Assembly: GCF_000718305.1 (NCBI RefSeq)
Contig: NZ_JOFQ01000013.1
Location: 189,944-253,943 of the forward strand
Reading direction: 5' to 3'
DNA from: Streptomyces niger
GTDB lineage: Bacteria > Actinomycetota > Actinomycetes > Streptomycetales > Streptomycetaceae
DNA length: 64,000 nt
A model generated the notes under the pieces. It made no database searches and was not told the origin of the DNA. It was given only the letters and a program-made list of their open reading frames with translations. Position numbers and translations under genes: made by a program. Positions 1-8,655 of the stretch are shown here, in pieces (within the stretch, counting starts at the first letter, position 1; every line of letters begins with the position of its first letter).

Positions 1-312
1 CTGGAGCACGGCCGGCCGGTCGCCGGCGGCGCGTACCGGCAGTACGACGCGCACACCGCCGAGCTGAAACGGATCTGGACGCACTCGGCGCACCGCCGCC
101 GGGGACTGGCCCGGCGCGTCCTGCACGCCCTGGAGCGGGACGCCGCCGCGCGCGGCTACACCCGCCTCTACCTCACCACCGGCCCGCGCCAGCCCGAGGC
201 CAAGGGCCTTTACCTCGCGGCCGGTTACCGCCCGCTCTTCGATGTGACCGCCGACCCGGAGTCGATCGGCCCGCTGCCCTTCGAGAAGTACCTGGAGATC
301 CCGGCCCCATGA
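1..312 (+). CDS. GNAT-family N-acetyltransferase, C-terminal part (5' end outside window)
   Basis: The open frame runs from the first base to a TGA at 310-312, giving about 103 residues. The piece shows the second half of a GNAT fold: LKRIWTHSAHRRRGLARRV is the acetyl-CoA pyrophosphate-binding motif A (R/Q-x-x-G-x-A), followed by LYLTTGPRQPEAKGLYLAAGY, the usual motif B with its conserved 'A..LY...GY'. It would transfer an acetyl group from acetyl-CoA to an amine, but the substrate cannot be read from this fragment. Its stop overlaps the ATG of the next gene (ATGA), so the two are probably co-translated. Confidence 0.85.
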   Translation: MEHGRPVAGGAYRQYDAHTAELKRIWTHSAHRRRGLARRVLHALERDAAARGYTRLYLTTGPRQPEAKGLYLAAGYRPLFDVTADPESIGPLPFEKYLEIPAP

Positions 313-1235
313 GCCCGAACGCCACCAGAGCCGCCGTACTGCTCGCCGCCGCGGCCCTCGCCCTGACCTCCTGCGCCGCGCCGAAGGAGACGGCGAAGAC
401 GGCCGGCGCGGCCGAGGAGAAGATCCCCACCACCGATGTGGTCAAGGACGTCAGGCAGGATCCTGCCGCCGCGAAGCTGCTGCCGGAAGCCGTACGCGAG
501 CGCGGCACCCTCTCCCTCGCCACCAGCGTCGGCACGCCGCCCGGCGCCACCTACCTGCCGGACGGGAAGACCGTGGTGGGGCAGGACATCGACTTCGCCG
601 ACGCCGTGGCGAAGGTACTCGGCCTGCGCTTCACGCGCGAGGAAGCCGGCTTCGAAGCGATCCTGCCGGCGTTGGGCAGCGGCAAGTACGACCTGGGGAC
701 CGGCAATTTCGGTGTCACCCGGGACCGCAAGAAGACGATCGACTTCGTCACCTACATCAACGACGGCCAGGGCTTCGCGGTCCGCGACGACAGTCCCCTG
801 AAGAAGGTCACCGATCTGACGCAGCTGTGCGGCCTGACCGTGGCGACCTCGGCGGGCACCACCTTCGAGGCGACGCTGGAGCAGAGCCGCTCCCGCTGCA
901 CGAAGGCCGGCGAGAAGCCGTACGAGGTCAAGACCTACGCCGAACAGGGCGCGCTGTGGATCTCCCTCCAGCAGGGCCGCAGCGACGTGGTGATGAGCAC
1001 CATCAACGGGCTGCGCTATGCGGTGCGGCAGCAGGAGGGGCTGCGCTTCCTGAACGAGTACCAGCGACTGGACGTCGGATTCGCCTTCAAGAAGGGCAGC
1101 GAGCTGACCCCCGCCTTCCGGGCGGCGGTGAACCGGCTGAAGAAGGACGGCACGTACGACCGCATCCTGAAGAAGTGGGGCACCACGGGCTCGGCGATCG
1201 ACGCCTCCCGCATCAATCCACCGGCCAAGGGGTGA
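309..1235 (+). CDS. ABC transporter substrate-binding lipoprotein, family 3 (amino-acid/polar solute type)
   Basis: This 308-aa extracytoplasmic solute receptor has a lipoprotein signal: a hydrophobic stretch in residues 8-20 ends in the lipobox LTSC, with the lipidated Cys near residue 22. The mature part matches the SBP_bac_3 fold (for example GQDIDFADAVAKVLGL, then FEAILPALGSGKYDLG, and DFVTYINDGQGFAV), typical of receptors for amino acids or opine-like ligands. It overlaps the upstream acetyltransferase by 4 bp. No permease or ATPase gene follows, so it is an orphan receptor or works with a transporter encoded elsewhere. The ligand is not predictable by eye. Confidence 0.88.
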   Translation: MSPNATRAAVLLAAAALALTSCAAPKETAKTAGAAEEKIPTTDVVKDVRQDPAAAKLLPEAVRERGTLSLATSVGTPPGATYLPDGKTVVGQDIDFADAVAKVLGLRFTREEAGFEAILPALGSGKYDLGTGNFGVTRDRKKTIDFVTYINDGQGFAVRDDSPLKKVTDLTQLCGLTVATSAGTTFEATLEQSRSRCTKAGEKPYEVKTYAEQGALWISLQQGRSDVVMSTINGLRYAVRQQEGLRFLNEYQRLDVGFAFKKGSELTPAFRAAVNRLKKDGTYDRILKKWGTTGSAIDASRINPPAKG

Positions 1236-1530
1236 GGGCGACACGAAGCCGGCCGACGTGACCGCCGCCCCGGTTCCCGCCGCGCAGCTGCATTCTTACC
1301 GGTATATTGCGATCTGTCCTGCCGGGCGGGTCCAAGGGAGCGCGCACACCGTGTGACACCCTTCGCACAGTCAGTTCGCGGTCATCGCCTTGAAGCTGAC
1401 GCTGTGCCATCCTCATTGCACCAGATGTGTCACGAACCCCCCATGCGGCGGCTATCCACTTGGCACATCATCCGCGTCATGGCCGACCATAGAGGGGCGG
1501 ACAGCACACCGCGGGAGAGAGGAGGCGTCC
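1236..1530. other. Intergenic region upstream of the SepF-like gene
   Basis: About 295 bp without a convincing gene. It must carry the promoter of the SepF-like gene. I see TTACCGGTATATT around 1297-1309, which contains the palindrome TACCGGTA, and an AT-richer patch up to about 1480, but no promoter pair I would defend. A clear ribosome-binding site (GAGAGGAGG) lies just before the ATG at 1531. Confidence 0.4.
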
Positions 1531-1986
1531 ATGGGATCGGTGCGCAAGGCGAGTGCGTGGCTTGGCCTCGTCGACGACAACGATGACGAGCGTTACTACG
1601 ACGACGACTACGCCGAGGGGTCCGAGCCCGAACAGACGGGCGGCAACTCCTGGGTGACCGACCCTCGGGTGCGGGTGGCCGACCAGACGGCGCAGGAGCA
1701 GGGCACCCGGATCGCCACGGTCACCCCGGACGGCTTCCGGGACGCCCGTGGGATCGGTGAGCTCTTCCGGTCCGGTGTGCCGGTCATCGTCAACCTCACG
1801 GCGATGGACTCCGCCGACGCCAAGCGGGTCGTCGACTTCGCGGCGGGGCTGACGTTCGGGCTGCGCGGCTCGATCGAGCGCGTGGCGACGCGGGTCTTCC
1901 TCCTCACGCCGCCCGACTACCGGGTGGTGAGCGGCGGCGAGGTCACGGGCCGCCGCCGCGAGGGCGGGTTCTTCAACCAGAGCTGA
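1531..1986 (+). CDS. SepF-like cell-division protein (SflA type)
   Basis: A 151-aa cytoplasmic protein with the SepF/DUF552 domain in roughly residues 55-140 ([20 protein letters not shown], then the [15 protein letters not shown] core). SepF proteins bind the C-terminal tail of FtsZ and anchor or bundle FtsZ polymers at the membrane. The N-terminus [13 protein letters not shown] looks like the amphipathic membrane-anchoring helix and is followed by an acidic linker ([13 protein letters not shown]). The ATG at 1531 was chosen over the longer frame because GGAGG sits 5-9 bases upstream. Canonical sepF lies in the dcw cluster beside ftsZ; this copy stands alone, as expected for the SepF-like paralogues that Streptomyces carries. 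Confidence 0.85.
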   Translation: MGSVRKASAWLGLVDDNDDERYYDDDYAEGSEPEQTGGNSWVTDPRVRVADQTAQEQGTRIATVTPDGFRDARGIGELFRSGVPVIVNLTAMDSADAKRVVDFAAGLTFGLRGSIERVATRVFLLTPPDYRVVSGGEVTGRRREGGFFNQS

Positions 1987-1990
1987 CGTC

Positions 1991-2026
1991 GCTCTTGCGG
2001 ATCGGCCGCGGCCGATCCGCAGGAGC
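1991..2026. terminator. Bidirectional hairpin between convergent genes
   Basis: Bases 1996-2021 form a perfect 26-bp palindrome (TGCGGATCGGCCG and its complement), extended by GCTC/GAGC outside one mismatch. It sits between the stops of the convergent SepF-like (+) and acyl-CoA dehydrogenase (-) genes, so it can terminate both. No T-tract is present, as is common in Streptomyces. Confidence 0.7.
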
Positions 2027-2038
2027 ACGTCGGCCCGC

Positions 2039-3226
2039 TCACCGGAAGGCGTCGAGCCCGGTGAGTGCCTTGCCCAGTACGAGCTGGTGCATTTCCACGG
2101 TGCCCTCGTAGGTGAGCACCGATTCCAGGTTCGTGGCGTGCCGCATGACGGGGTACTCCAGCGAGATGCCGTTGGCACCCAGGATGGTGCGCGAGGTGCG
2201 GCAGATCTCGATCGCCTCCCGCACGTTGTTGAGCTTGCCGAAGCTGACCTGCTCCGGGCGGAGCTTCCCCGCGTCCAGCCGGCGCCCGAGGTGGTGCGCG
2301 AGCAGGACGCCCTTGTGCAGCTCCACGGCCATGTCGGCGAGCTTGCCCTGGGTGAGCTGGAAGCCGCCGATCGCCTTGCCGAACTGCTCGCGGGTCTTCG
2401 CGTAGCCAAGGGCCGACTCGAAGCTGGCGCGGGCCGCGCCCATGGCGCCCCAGACGATGCCGTACCGGGCGTGGCTGAGGCAGCTGAGGGGGCCGCGCAG
2501 GCCCTTGACCTCCGGCAGTACCGCGTCGGCGGGCAGCCGGACGTCGTCCAGGACCAGCTCGCTGGTGACCGAGGCGCGCAGCGACCACTTGTGCTTGATC
2601 TCGGGCGCGGAGAAGCCGGGGGCGTCGGTGGGCACGACGAAGCCGCGGACGCCGTCGTCGGTGCGGGCCCAGACCACCGCGACGCCGGCCACCGAGCCGT
2701 TGGTGATCCACATCTTGCGGCCGTTGAGGATCCAGTCCGAGCCGTCGCGCTTGGCGAAGGTGCGCATGTTGGCCGGGTCGGAGCCGTGGTCGGGCTCGGT
2801 GAGGCCGAAGCAGCCGATGACCTCGCCGGCGGCCATCCGCGGCAGCCACTGCTGCTTCTGCTCCTCGGAGCCGAACTTCCAGATGGCGTACATGGCGAGC
2901 GAGCCCTGCACGGAGACCAGCGAGCGGATGCCGGAGTCGGCGGCCTCCAGCTCCAGGCAGGCCAGGCCGTACTGGACGGCGGAGGCACCGGCGCAGCCGT
3001 AGCCGGTGAGCGACATGCCGAGCGCGCCGATGGAGCCCAGCTCCCGGGCCAGGTCCTGGATGCCGGGCAGCTCGCCGGCCTCGTACCACTCGGCGATGTG
3101 CGGCAGCACGCGGTCGGCGGCCCACTGCCGGACGGTGTCGCGGACGGCCTTGTCCTCGTCGGAGAGGAGGTCGTCGATGCCCAGCGGGTCGGCCGGGTCG
3201 AAGGGCGGCAGGGTGGATGCGGACAT
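2039..3226 (-). CDS. Acyl-CoA dehydrogenase, glutaryl-CoA dehydrogenase type
   Basis: This 395-aa FAD enzyme of the acyl-CoA dehydrogenase family has an N-terminal helical domain, the FAD-binding segment CFGLTEPDHGSDPANM followed by KMWITNG near residues 135-175, and a C-terminal helical domain ending in LTYEGTVEMHQLVLG. The Glu in TYEGT is the usual catalytic base of this family, and the sequence resembles glutaryl-CoA dehydrogenases most closely. The expected reaction is oxidation of an acyl-CoA, with decarboxylation if it is a true glutaryl-CoA dehydrogenase, in lysine/tryptophan breakdown. It is monocistronic. The start ATG is preceded by AGGAGGCCC. Confidence 0.88.
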   Translation of the reverse strand: MSASTLPPFDPADPLGIDDLLSDEDKAVRDTVRQWAADRVLPHIAEWYEAGELPGIQDLARELGSIGALGMSLTGYGCAGASAVQYGLACLELEAADSGIRSLVSVQGSLAMYAIWKFGSEEQKQQWLPRMAAGEVIGCFGLTEPDHGSDPANMRTFAKRDGSDWILNGRKMWITNGSVAGVAVVWARTDDGVRGFVVPTDAPGFSAPEIKHKWSLRASVTSELVLDDVRLPADAVLPEVKGLRGPLSCLSHARYGIVWGAMGAARASFESALGYAKTREQFGKAIGGFQLTQGKLADMAVELHKGVLLAHHLGRRLDAGKLRPEQVSFGKLNNVREAIEICRTSRTILGANGISLEYPVMRHATNLESVLTYEGTVEMHQLVLGKALTGLDAFR

Positions 3227-3347
3227 GACGAGGGCCTCCTGCGGCTGCGCGAAAAACTAGCAGTGGTAGTTATTGCTCACGGCAGACGTTACGACGCGCG
3301 CGGACGCGCCACAAGAGGGCCCGTGCCGGACCCGGCGACGGGACGGC

Positions 3348-4976
3348 TCAGTGCGGGCGGGAGGCGGCGGTGGCACGCTCGGAGCCGTGGCCCGGGCCCG
3401 CGGCGTCCCCGTCGGCGCGCTCCGAGGGCTCGGCCGCGCGCCGGGGCAGCCGGAGCGCTATCGCCGCACCGACCAGCAGCAGCACCGCGCTGGCCACGAG
3501 AGTGACGTGCAGACCGTGCACGAAGGACGCGCGGGCCGCCTCGCGCAGCGCGCGCCGCGCGTGTGCCCCGAGATCGCCGGCGACCTGGTACGCCTCGCCC
3601 AGGGAGTGCCCCGCGGCCCGGCTCGCACGGTGCGGCACGCCCGCGACGTGGTGCAGCCCGGGCGCGTAGACGGCGTTCATCACGCTGCCGAGCAGGGCCA
3701 CGCCGATGCCGGCGCCGAGCTGGTAGGAGGTCTCCCCGATGGCCGCCGCTCCCCCGGACGCCTCGGCGGGCGCCTCGCTGAGCATCGACTCGTACGCGCC
3801 GAAGAGCGTGGACTGGAAGCCGAAGCCGAGCAGGACGAAGCCGGCGGAGAGCTGCCAGGGGTGGTCGTGGGTGCCCATCGTGGTCAGGCAGAGCACGGCG
3901 AAGGCGGTGAGTACGAAGCCCGCCGAGACCATCACCCGCGGGCCGAGCCGCGTCAGCATCCGGGAGCCGGTGAGCCCGGCCGCCATCGCGGCGAAGACCA
4001 GCGGCAGCATCCGCAGCCCGGTCTCCAGCGGGCTCATGCCGAGCACCAGCTGGAGGTACTGCACGGCTATGAGCTGCAGGCCGACCAGCGCCAGCATGGC
4101 CAGCACGATGCAGCCGACGGACGTGCCGAACGCCGGGCGGGCGAAGAGCCGCATGTCGATCAGCGGGTGCTCGCGGCGCCGCTGGCGGCGGACGAAGAGG
4201 GCGAGCAGCAGCGCCCCGACGAGGATCGGGAGCAGCGTCGTCCAGCCCAGGACGGGCGCCCCGCTGCCGATCCGCTTCACCCCGAAGACCAGGCCGAGCA
4301 CGCCGAGCGCCGCGACGACCGCGCCGAGCACGTCCCACGGGCCGTTCCGCTCGCCCCGGGACTCCGGCAGCAGCCAGCGGCCGACCAGCAGCATCACGGC
4401 CATCATCGGGATGTTGATGAGGAAGACCGAACCCCACCAGAAGTTCTCGACCAGGAAGCCGCCGAGCACCGGGCCGACGGCCGCGCCGACCGCGGCGACC
4501 GCGCTCCACACGCCGATGGCCACGGCCCGCTCCCGCCGGTCGGGGAAGACCTGGCGCAGGATCGACAGCGTCGCCGGCATGATCATCGCGCCGCCGACGC
4601 CGAGCAGCGCCCTGGCCACGATGAGGATCTGTGGGTTGGGCGCCAGCGCGGCACCGGCCGAGGCGATCGCGAAGAGCCCGTAGCCGAAGAGCAGTATCCG
4701 GCGTCTGCCGACTCTGTCGCCGAGCGTCCCGAAGAGGATCAGCAGGGACGCCGCGATGAGCGGATAGACATCGACGACCCAGAGCAGTTCGACGGGCCCC
4801 GGACGCAGATCCTCGGTCACGGCCGGCACGGCGACGTAGAGGATCGTCGTGTCCAGGGCGACGAACAGCAGGCTGACGCAGAGCACGATCAGCACGGTCC
4901 AGCGGTTGGCGCCGCCGCCGCGATGCCGGGTGACACCAGCCGTCCGCTCTGCGCCGGACGTGGTTGTCCCGGACAT
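3348..4976 (-). CDS. MFS drug exporter, DHA2 (14-TM, EmrB/QacA-like)
   Basis: A 542-aa polytopic membrane protein. Motif LDTTILYVAVPA in TM1 and motif A, GDRVGRRR, between TM2 and TM3 (about residues 85-92) are typical of proton-driven DHA2 antiporters. Motif C is visible as GVWSAVAAVGAAVGPVLGG. About 14 hydrophobic segments can be counted. The C-terminal tail is charged and cytoplasmic. It would export hydrophobic or cationic compounds, but the substrate is unknown. ATG 4976 has a strong RBS (AGGAGGTG). No TetR/MarR gene is adjacent, although a palindromic candidate operator lies upstream at 5108-5124. Confidence 0.9.
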   Translation of the reverse strand: MSGTTTSGAERTAGVTRHRGGGANRWTVLIVLCVSLLFVALDTTILYVAVPAVTEDLRPGPVELLWVVDVYPLIAASLLILFGTLGDRVGRRRILLFGYGLFAIASAGAALAPNPQILIVARALLGVGGAMIMPATLSILRQVFPDRRERAVAIGVWSAVAAVGAAVGPVLGGFLVENFWWGSVFLINIPMMAVMLLVGRWLLPESRGERNGPWDVLGAVVAALGVLGLVFGVKRIGSGAPVLGWTTLLPILVGALLLALFVRRQRRREHPLIDMRLFARPAFGTSVGCIVLAMLALVGLQLIAVQYLQLVLGMSPLETGLRMLPLVFAAMAAGLTGSRMLTRLGPRVMVSAGFVLTAFAVLCLTTMGTHDHPWQLSAGFVLLGFGFQSTLFGAYESMLSEAPAEASGGAAAIGETSYQLGAGIGVALLGSVMNAVYAPGLHHVAGVPHRASRAAGHSLGEAYQVAGDLGAHARRALREAARASFVHGLHVTLVASAVLLLVGAAIALRLPRRAAEPSERADGDAAGPGHGSERATAASRPH

Positions 4977-5294
4977 GTACGCACCTCCTGTCGAGCACTC
5001 GCAGCCGCGCGCGACGGCACGACGAACACCCCGGGGGAACCGGCGGCACGGGCGAGTTGTGACGAAAGCCTACGCGAGTCGCCGGGCAGGACACATGGCT
5101 CACCTCACGATGAGATGCTCATCGCAAGGACCGGTGGGTGTCATACCCACTGCGCAGGGCACTCGCTACCATTCGCCGCCGACTCCTTCGGGTGACCTCC
5201 GCACCCCCTGTCCCGGCCCCGTACCCGTGCGGCACCCGCCACGTTCCGGCCATCATGACCACGCGCCCCTCGGGCCACCTGGATAATCGGATTG
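4977..5294. other. Divergent intergenic region, exporter / mannosyltransferase
   Basis: About 318 bp between divergent genes. It has to hold both promoters. The only distinctive element I see is the inverted repeat at 5108-5124; no gene or RNA is evident. Confidence 0.4.
5108..5124. promoter_or_regulatory. Candidate operator, 7-bp inverted repeat
   Basis: CGATGAG-ATG-CTCATCG is a perfect inverted repeat with a 3-bp centre. It lies about 130 bp upstream of the exporter start and about 170 bp upstream of the divergent membrane-protein gene. The spacing suits a dimeric MarR- or TetR-type repressor, but the regulator is not encoded next to it. Confidence 0.4.
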
Positions 5295-6479
5295 ATGACC
5301 GATCTCGCTTTCTCCGCCACCGCGGGTCCGGCTGCGGCAGGCAGAGGGGCCGGGGCCGCGCTGCGCCGCGCCGCGCCCGCCCTGGCGGCGTACGCGGCGA
5401 TCCGCCTGCTGGGCCTCGTGGTCCTCGCCGCTTGGTCGGCGGCGGCCGGCAAGGACTGGCAGACCCTCCTCGCCGCCCGCTGGGACTCCCTTTGGTACAC
5501 CCGCGTCGCCGAGCACGGCTACGGCTACGCCGTCCAGCTGCCCGGCGGCGAGGTCCACTCCAACCTCGCCTTCTTCCCGCTGCTGCCGTGGCTGGAGCGG
5601 GGCCTCTCGGCGCTGCTGCCGCTGTCGGCGGCCGGCGCCGGGGTGCTGGTGAGCTGGGCCGCCTCGCTGGCCGCCGCCTGGGCCCTGTACGCCACGGGCG
5701 AGCGGCTGCACGGCCCACGGGCCGGGGTGACGCTGGCGGCGCTGTGGGCCGCGGTCCCGATAGGCGTCGTGCAGTCCATGGCGTACTCGGAGGCGCTGTT
5801 CACCGCGCTCGCGGCCTGGGCGCTGTACGCGGTGCTGTCCGACCGGTGGGTGTGGGCCGGCGTGCTGACGTCGCTGGCGGGGCTGACCCGGCCGGTGGGC
5901 GCCGCGGTCGTCGCGGCCGTGTGGGCCGCCGCCGCGCTCACCCTGTGGCGCGCGCGGTCCCCCGAGGGGCGGCCCGCCCGGCGGCGGCGCGGCCGGCTGC
6001 CGGCCGGAGTGGCGCTCGCCCCGGTGGGCTGGTGCGCCTTCTTCCTCTGGGTGGGCGCCCGGGAAGGGAGCCCGACCGGCTATCTGGACGTCCAGGCGGG
6101 CTGGGACAACGGCTTCGACGGCGGCCTGGCCTTCGCCGCCTTCACCTGGCGGCTGCTGGCGGGGCCCGCCTTCCCCGCCGGGCTGGCGCTGGTGGCCGGG
6201 GTCGCGGCGGTGATCTGGCTGTACGTGCTCGGCGTACGGCGGGGGCAGCCGGTGCCGCTGCTGGTCTACGGCGGCCTCGTGCTCGCACTGGCCCTGACCG
6301 CCAAGGGCTACTTCGGCTCCAAGCCGCGGCTGATGCTGCCGGCGTACCCGCTGCTGCTGCCGCCCGCCGCGGCGCTGGCCCGGTGGCGCCCCCGGTACGC
6401 CGCGGCCGTCCTCGGCGTGCTCGCGACCGGCTCCGCGGTGTACGGCGCGTTCTGGCTCAACGGCTCGGGCCCGCCGTGA
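5295..6479 (+). CDS. Polytopic membrane mannosyltransferase-like protein (PIG-V/GT-C type)
   Basis: A 394-aa integral membrane protein with about 9-10 hydrophobic helices. The segment RWDSLWYTRVAEHGY (near residues 64-78) is the luminal-loop signature of PIG-V-like GT-C glycosyltransferases, which use polyprenyl-phosphate-linked sugars outside the membrane. YSEALFTALAAWALY around residue 160 also fits the family. In actinobacteria such enzymes add mannose to envelope glycans or proteins, but the acceptor here is unknown. ATG 5295 is preferred to the TTG at 5292; no strong RBS is visible. It stands alone, divergent from the exporter. Confidence 0.75.
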   Translation: MTDLAFSATAGPAAAGRGAGAALRRAAPALAAYAAIRLLGLVVLAAWSAAAGKDWQTLLAARWDSLWYTRVAEHGYGYAVQLPGGEVHSNLAFFPLLPWLERGLSALLPLSAAGAGVLVSWAASLAAAWALYATGERLHGPRAGVTLAALWAAVPIGVVQSMAYSEALFTALAAWALYAVLSDRWVWAGVLTSLAGLTRPVGAAVVAAVWAAAALTLWRARSPEGRPARRRRGRLPAGVALAPVGWCAFFLWVGAREGSPTGYLDVQAGWDNGFDGGLAFAAFTWRLLAGPAFPAGLALVAGVAAVIWLYVLGVRRGQPVPLLVYGGLVLALALTAKGYFGSKPRLMLPAYPLLLPPAAALARWRPRYAAAVLGVLATGSAVYGAFWLNGSGPP

Positions 6480-6774
6480 TCCTCTCGCGGCCGTTCCGGC
6501 GGGTGACCAGGAAACTTCCCTCCGTCACCCCGGTGCACCGGCAAACGTTCCGTGACGCCGGGGGAAATCCGCGATAAACACCGCCACGGAGAAATGCATT
6601 AGGCCTGCGTACGGTCGGCCACTCGGATGGTGCGCGGGCGAAAGAGCGATTTACTGAATTCTCTTGGCAGGGTCCTGGCGAATGGCTTGTTTGAGACGCA
6701 TTCCACATCACATCGTCATTACAAAGCCCACGGTTTGACCAGGCACCTACATCACACGCGGTAACGTCGATTGA
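6480..6774. other. Intergenic region upstream of the PAP2 gene
   Basis: About 295 bp without a gene. GGGTGAC (6501-6507) and GTCACCC (6524-6530) form a hairpin with a 16-nt loop that may end the mannosyltransferase transcript. The later part is relatively AT-rich (6600-6740) and probably holds the PAP2 promoter, though no clear -35/-10 pair is seen. Confidence 0.4.
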
Positions 6775-7797
6775 GTGCGTACCGATGAGAAGCCCGACCA
6801 GAGGGAAGGGCGCTGGAGCGAGCTCGCCCGGCCGTATATGACACGAACACGCCACTGGCTGTTCGGCGGCACCGTGGCGGTCTACGCGGCGATCGTGCTG
6901 GGCGTGCTGACGACTTCCTGGCTGGTCACCCTCGACTGGCAGATCATGCTCTTCCGGCCGTACAAGCAGTGGCCGGACATCCACGCCTTCCTCGACTACT
7001 TCGTGGTCCTGGGCCAGCGCGGCCCGACCGCGGTCGCGGTGGCCGCGTGGCTGCTCTGGCGCTGCTGGCGGCAGCGGAACCTGCACCCGCTGCTGGTGCT
7101 CGGCGTCGCCCTGCTGATGCTGAACGTCACCGTGGGCGCCGCGAAGATCGGCATGGGCCGGCTCGGGCCGCACTACGCGACCACCATCGGCACCAACGAG
7201 ATGGGGCTCGGCGGCGATATATTTCCGTCGGGCCACACGGCGAACGCCGTGGTCACCTGGGGTGTCCTGGCCTACCTGGCGACCACCCCGCTGCGCCGCA
7301 GGATCCTTTCGGTCGTGGCCGCGCTCGGCGCGCTCGGCGTGGGCATGACCACCGTCTACCTCGGTACCCACTGGGTCAGCGACGTGCTGCTGGGCTGGGC
7401 GGCCGGCGTCCTGGTGATGCTCGCGCTGCCCTGGTGCGAGCCGGGCATGGCCTGGGCCGAAGCCCGGCTGATGGCCGTGTTCTGGCGGCTGCGCGACCGG
7501 CTGGGCGGCGCGCCGCGCCCCGTCCCGGTGCCCGCGAGCCCGGCGGGCGTCACCGCCGGTGCCGGGCGGCGGGCCGTCGCCGAGGACGGCGTCCTGGTCC
7601 GCGAGCCCGCGGTGGCCGGCGGCCGGCAGGCCCGCGCGCCGGAGGCCTGGCCGCACCACCCCGCGCGGCCGCACACCGCCCGCTCGGAGCGCACTCCGGT
7701 CACCCCCTCCGGCAGCCGAAGACCGCCGCACGCGGACCGCGCCCCGCGCACCGCGCCGGTCACCACGACCGTGCGCGGCCGCTCGCAGGGCAGCTGA
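6775..7797 (+). CDS. PAP2-family membrane phosphatase-like protein with altered signature
   Basis: A 340-aa membrane protein with five or six hydrophobic helices and a long Pro/Arg-rich tail after residue 245. It aligns with PAP2 lipid phosphatases: PSGHTANAV contains His154, and GTHWVSDVLLGW contains His199 and Asp203. Two signature arginines are missing. In KIGMGRLGP the final Arg of K-x6-R-P is Gly131, and the Arg expected six residues before His199 is Thr193. The substrate, perhaps a polyprenyl or diacylglycerol pyrophosphate, is unknown, and catalysis may be weak or changed. It starts with GTG. Confidence 0.82.
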   Translation: MRTDEKPDQREGRWSELARPYMTRTRHWLFGGTVAVYAAIVLGVLTTSWLVTLDWQIMLFRPYKQWPDIHAFLDYFVVLGQRGPTAVAVAAWLLWRCWRQRNLHPLLVLGVALLMLNVTVGAAKIGMGRLGPHYATTIGTNEMGLGGDIFPSGHTANAVVTWGVLAYLATTPLRRRILSVVAALGALGVGMTTVYLGTHWVSDVLLGWAAGVLVMLALPWCEPGMAWAEARLMAVFWRLRDRLGGAPRPVPVPASPAGVTAGAGRRAVAEDGVLVREPAVAGGRQARAPEAWPHHPARPHTARSERTPVTPSGSRRPPHADRAPRTAPVTTTVRGRSQGS

Positions 7798-7842
7798 CAC
7801 GACAGGCCTGCGGGGCCGGTACGCACACACCCCCGCAGCCCA

Positions 7843-7880
7843 CGGCCCCGGCGGCTCCTTCGCGGAGCCGGCCGGGGCCG
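7843..7880. terminator. Bidirectional hairpin between PAP2 and I78-like genes
   Basis: CGGCCCCGG-CGGCTCC pairs with GGAGCCGGCCGGGGCCG around the loop TTCGC, with one bulged base. It lies between the stops of two convergent genes and can serve both directions. Confidence 0.65.
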
Positions 7881-7911
7881 TCGTCGTACGGGGGTGCGCG
7901 GACCGTGCCGG

Positions 7912-8127
7912 TCAGCCCTTCCAGGAGCGGTACACGGTGCCTTCCCGCACCTCGAAGTTCAGCCGGCCCGCCTGGTACTCCATGGTGATGATCGCGCCCG
8001 GCGGCAGCGACCTGACGGTGTTCCAGCCGCGCTCGCGGGCCCGGTCCTCGGCCCGCTGCTGTTCCAGGCCTACGTAGGTCTCCACGTTGTCGTCAGGTTC
8101 TTTCGGAAGGTTCGGTACAGGCGCCAT
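7912..8127 (-). CDS. Small I78-family (peptidase inhibitor-like) protein
   Basis: A 71-aa soluble protein. Residues 33-71 (GWNTVRSLPPGAIITMEYQ, then AGRLNFEVREGTVYRSWKG) match the I78 pattern of a short beta-strand protein with the 'T-x-D/E-Y...R-L-N' core. Characterised I78 members inhibit serine peptidases, but most bacterial members are untested. This copy has no signal peptide, so an intracellular role is likely. The ATG at 8127 was chosen because homology begins there; the upstream open frame has no family resemblance. Convergent with the PAP2 gene. Confidence 0.7.
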   Translation of the reverse strand: MAPVPNLPKEPDDNVETYVGLEQQRAEDRARERGWNTVRSLPPGAIITMEYQAGRLNFEVREGTVYRSWKG

Positions 8128-8655
8128 GGCGCCACCGTATGCCTCATCCGGCGAGGTGCGGAAGGGCGGTCCTGACATGCCCGGGTGTTCCCGGTGTCCG
8201 GCATCGGTCACACTTCTGTCACAGCCTGCCGGGGCCTGTTTGACGCCACTTCCCACCCCCGAACGAGCGGCCCCGTTATCACTCCGGCAACGCGAAAAAC
8301 CGGCCCGATTTCTTCTTGATCGTATTCTTCGAACCGGTCGCCACAACTGCCTCCGCGGCCCGGAAATCAATCGCCGCGAGGCGCTCGATTCCCCTTACCC
8401 GATACGGGATATCGAGCGTCCCGTAATCTTCCGACGGCTCACACTCCGCTCACATTTCCCGCACAACACCCCGGCCCGCGGGAGCCGCACGACGGGCCCG
8501 TCGGGGTACGCCGTCCCGGTCGGGGCACCGTGGCGGCAACGTCCGACGCCCCCTCGCGCAAAGGGCGTTACGGCGCGCATGATGAGACGAGCCCCAGTAC
8601 GTCCTGCCGTAGTGGCGAGCCCTGGTACGTCCTGACGACGAACGAGGTGGCGCGG
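8128..8655. other. Long intergenic region upstream of orphan ctaD
   Basis: About 528 bp with no supported gene on either strand. A patch near 8265-8425 is noticeably less GC-rich and likely carries promoters. An inverted repeat, TACGGGA (8403-8409) and TCCCGTA (8419-8425), is the only ordered element I can point to, as a possible operator. Confidence 0.35.
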
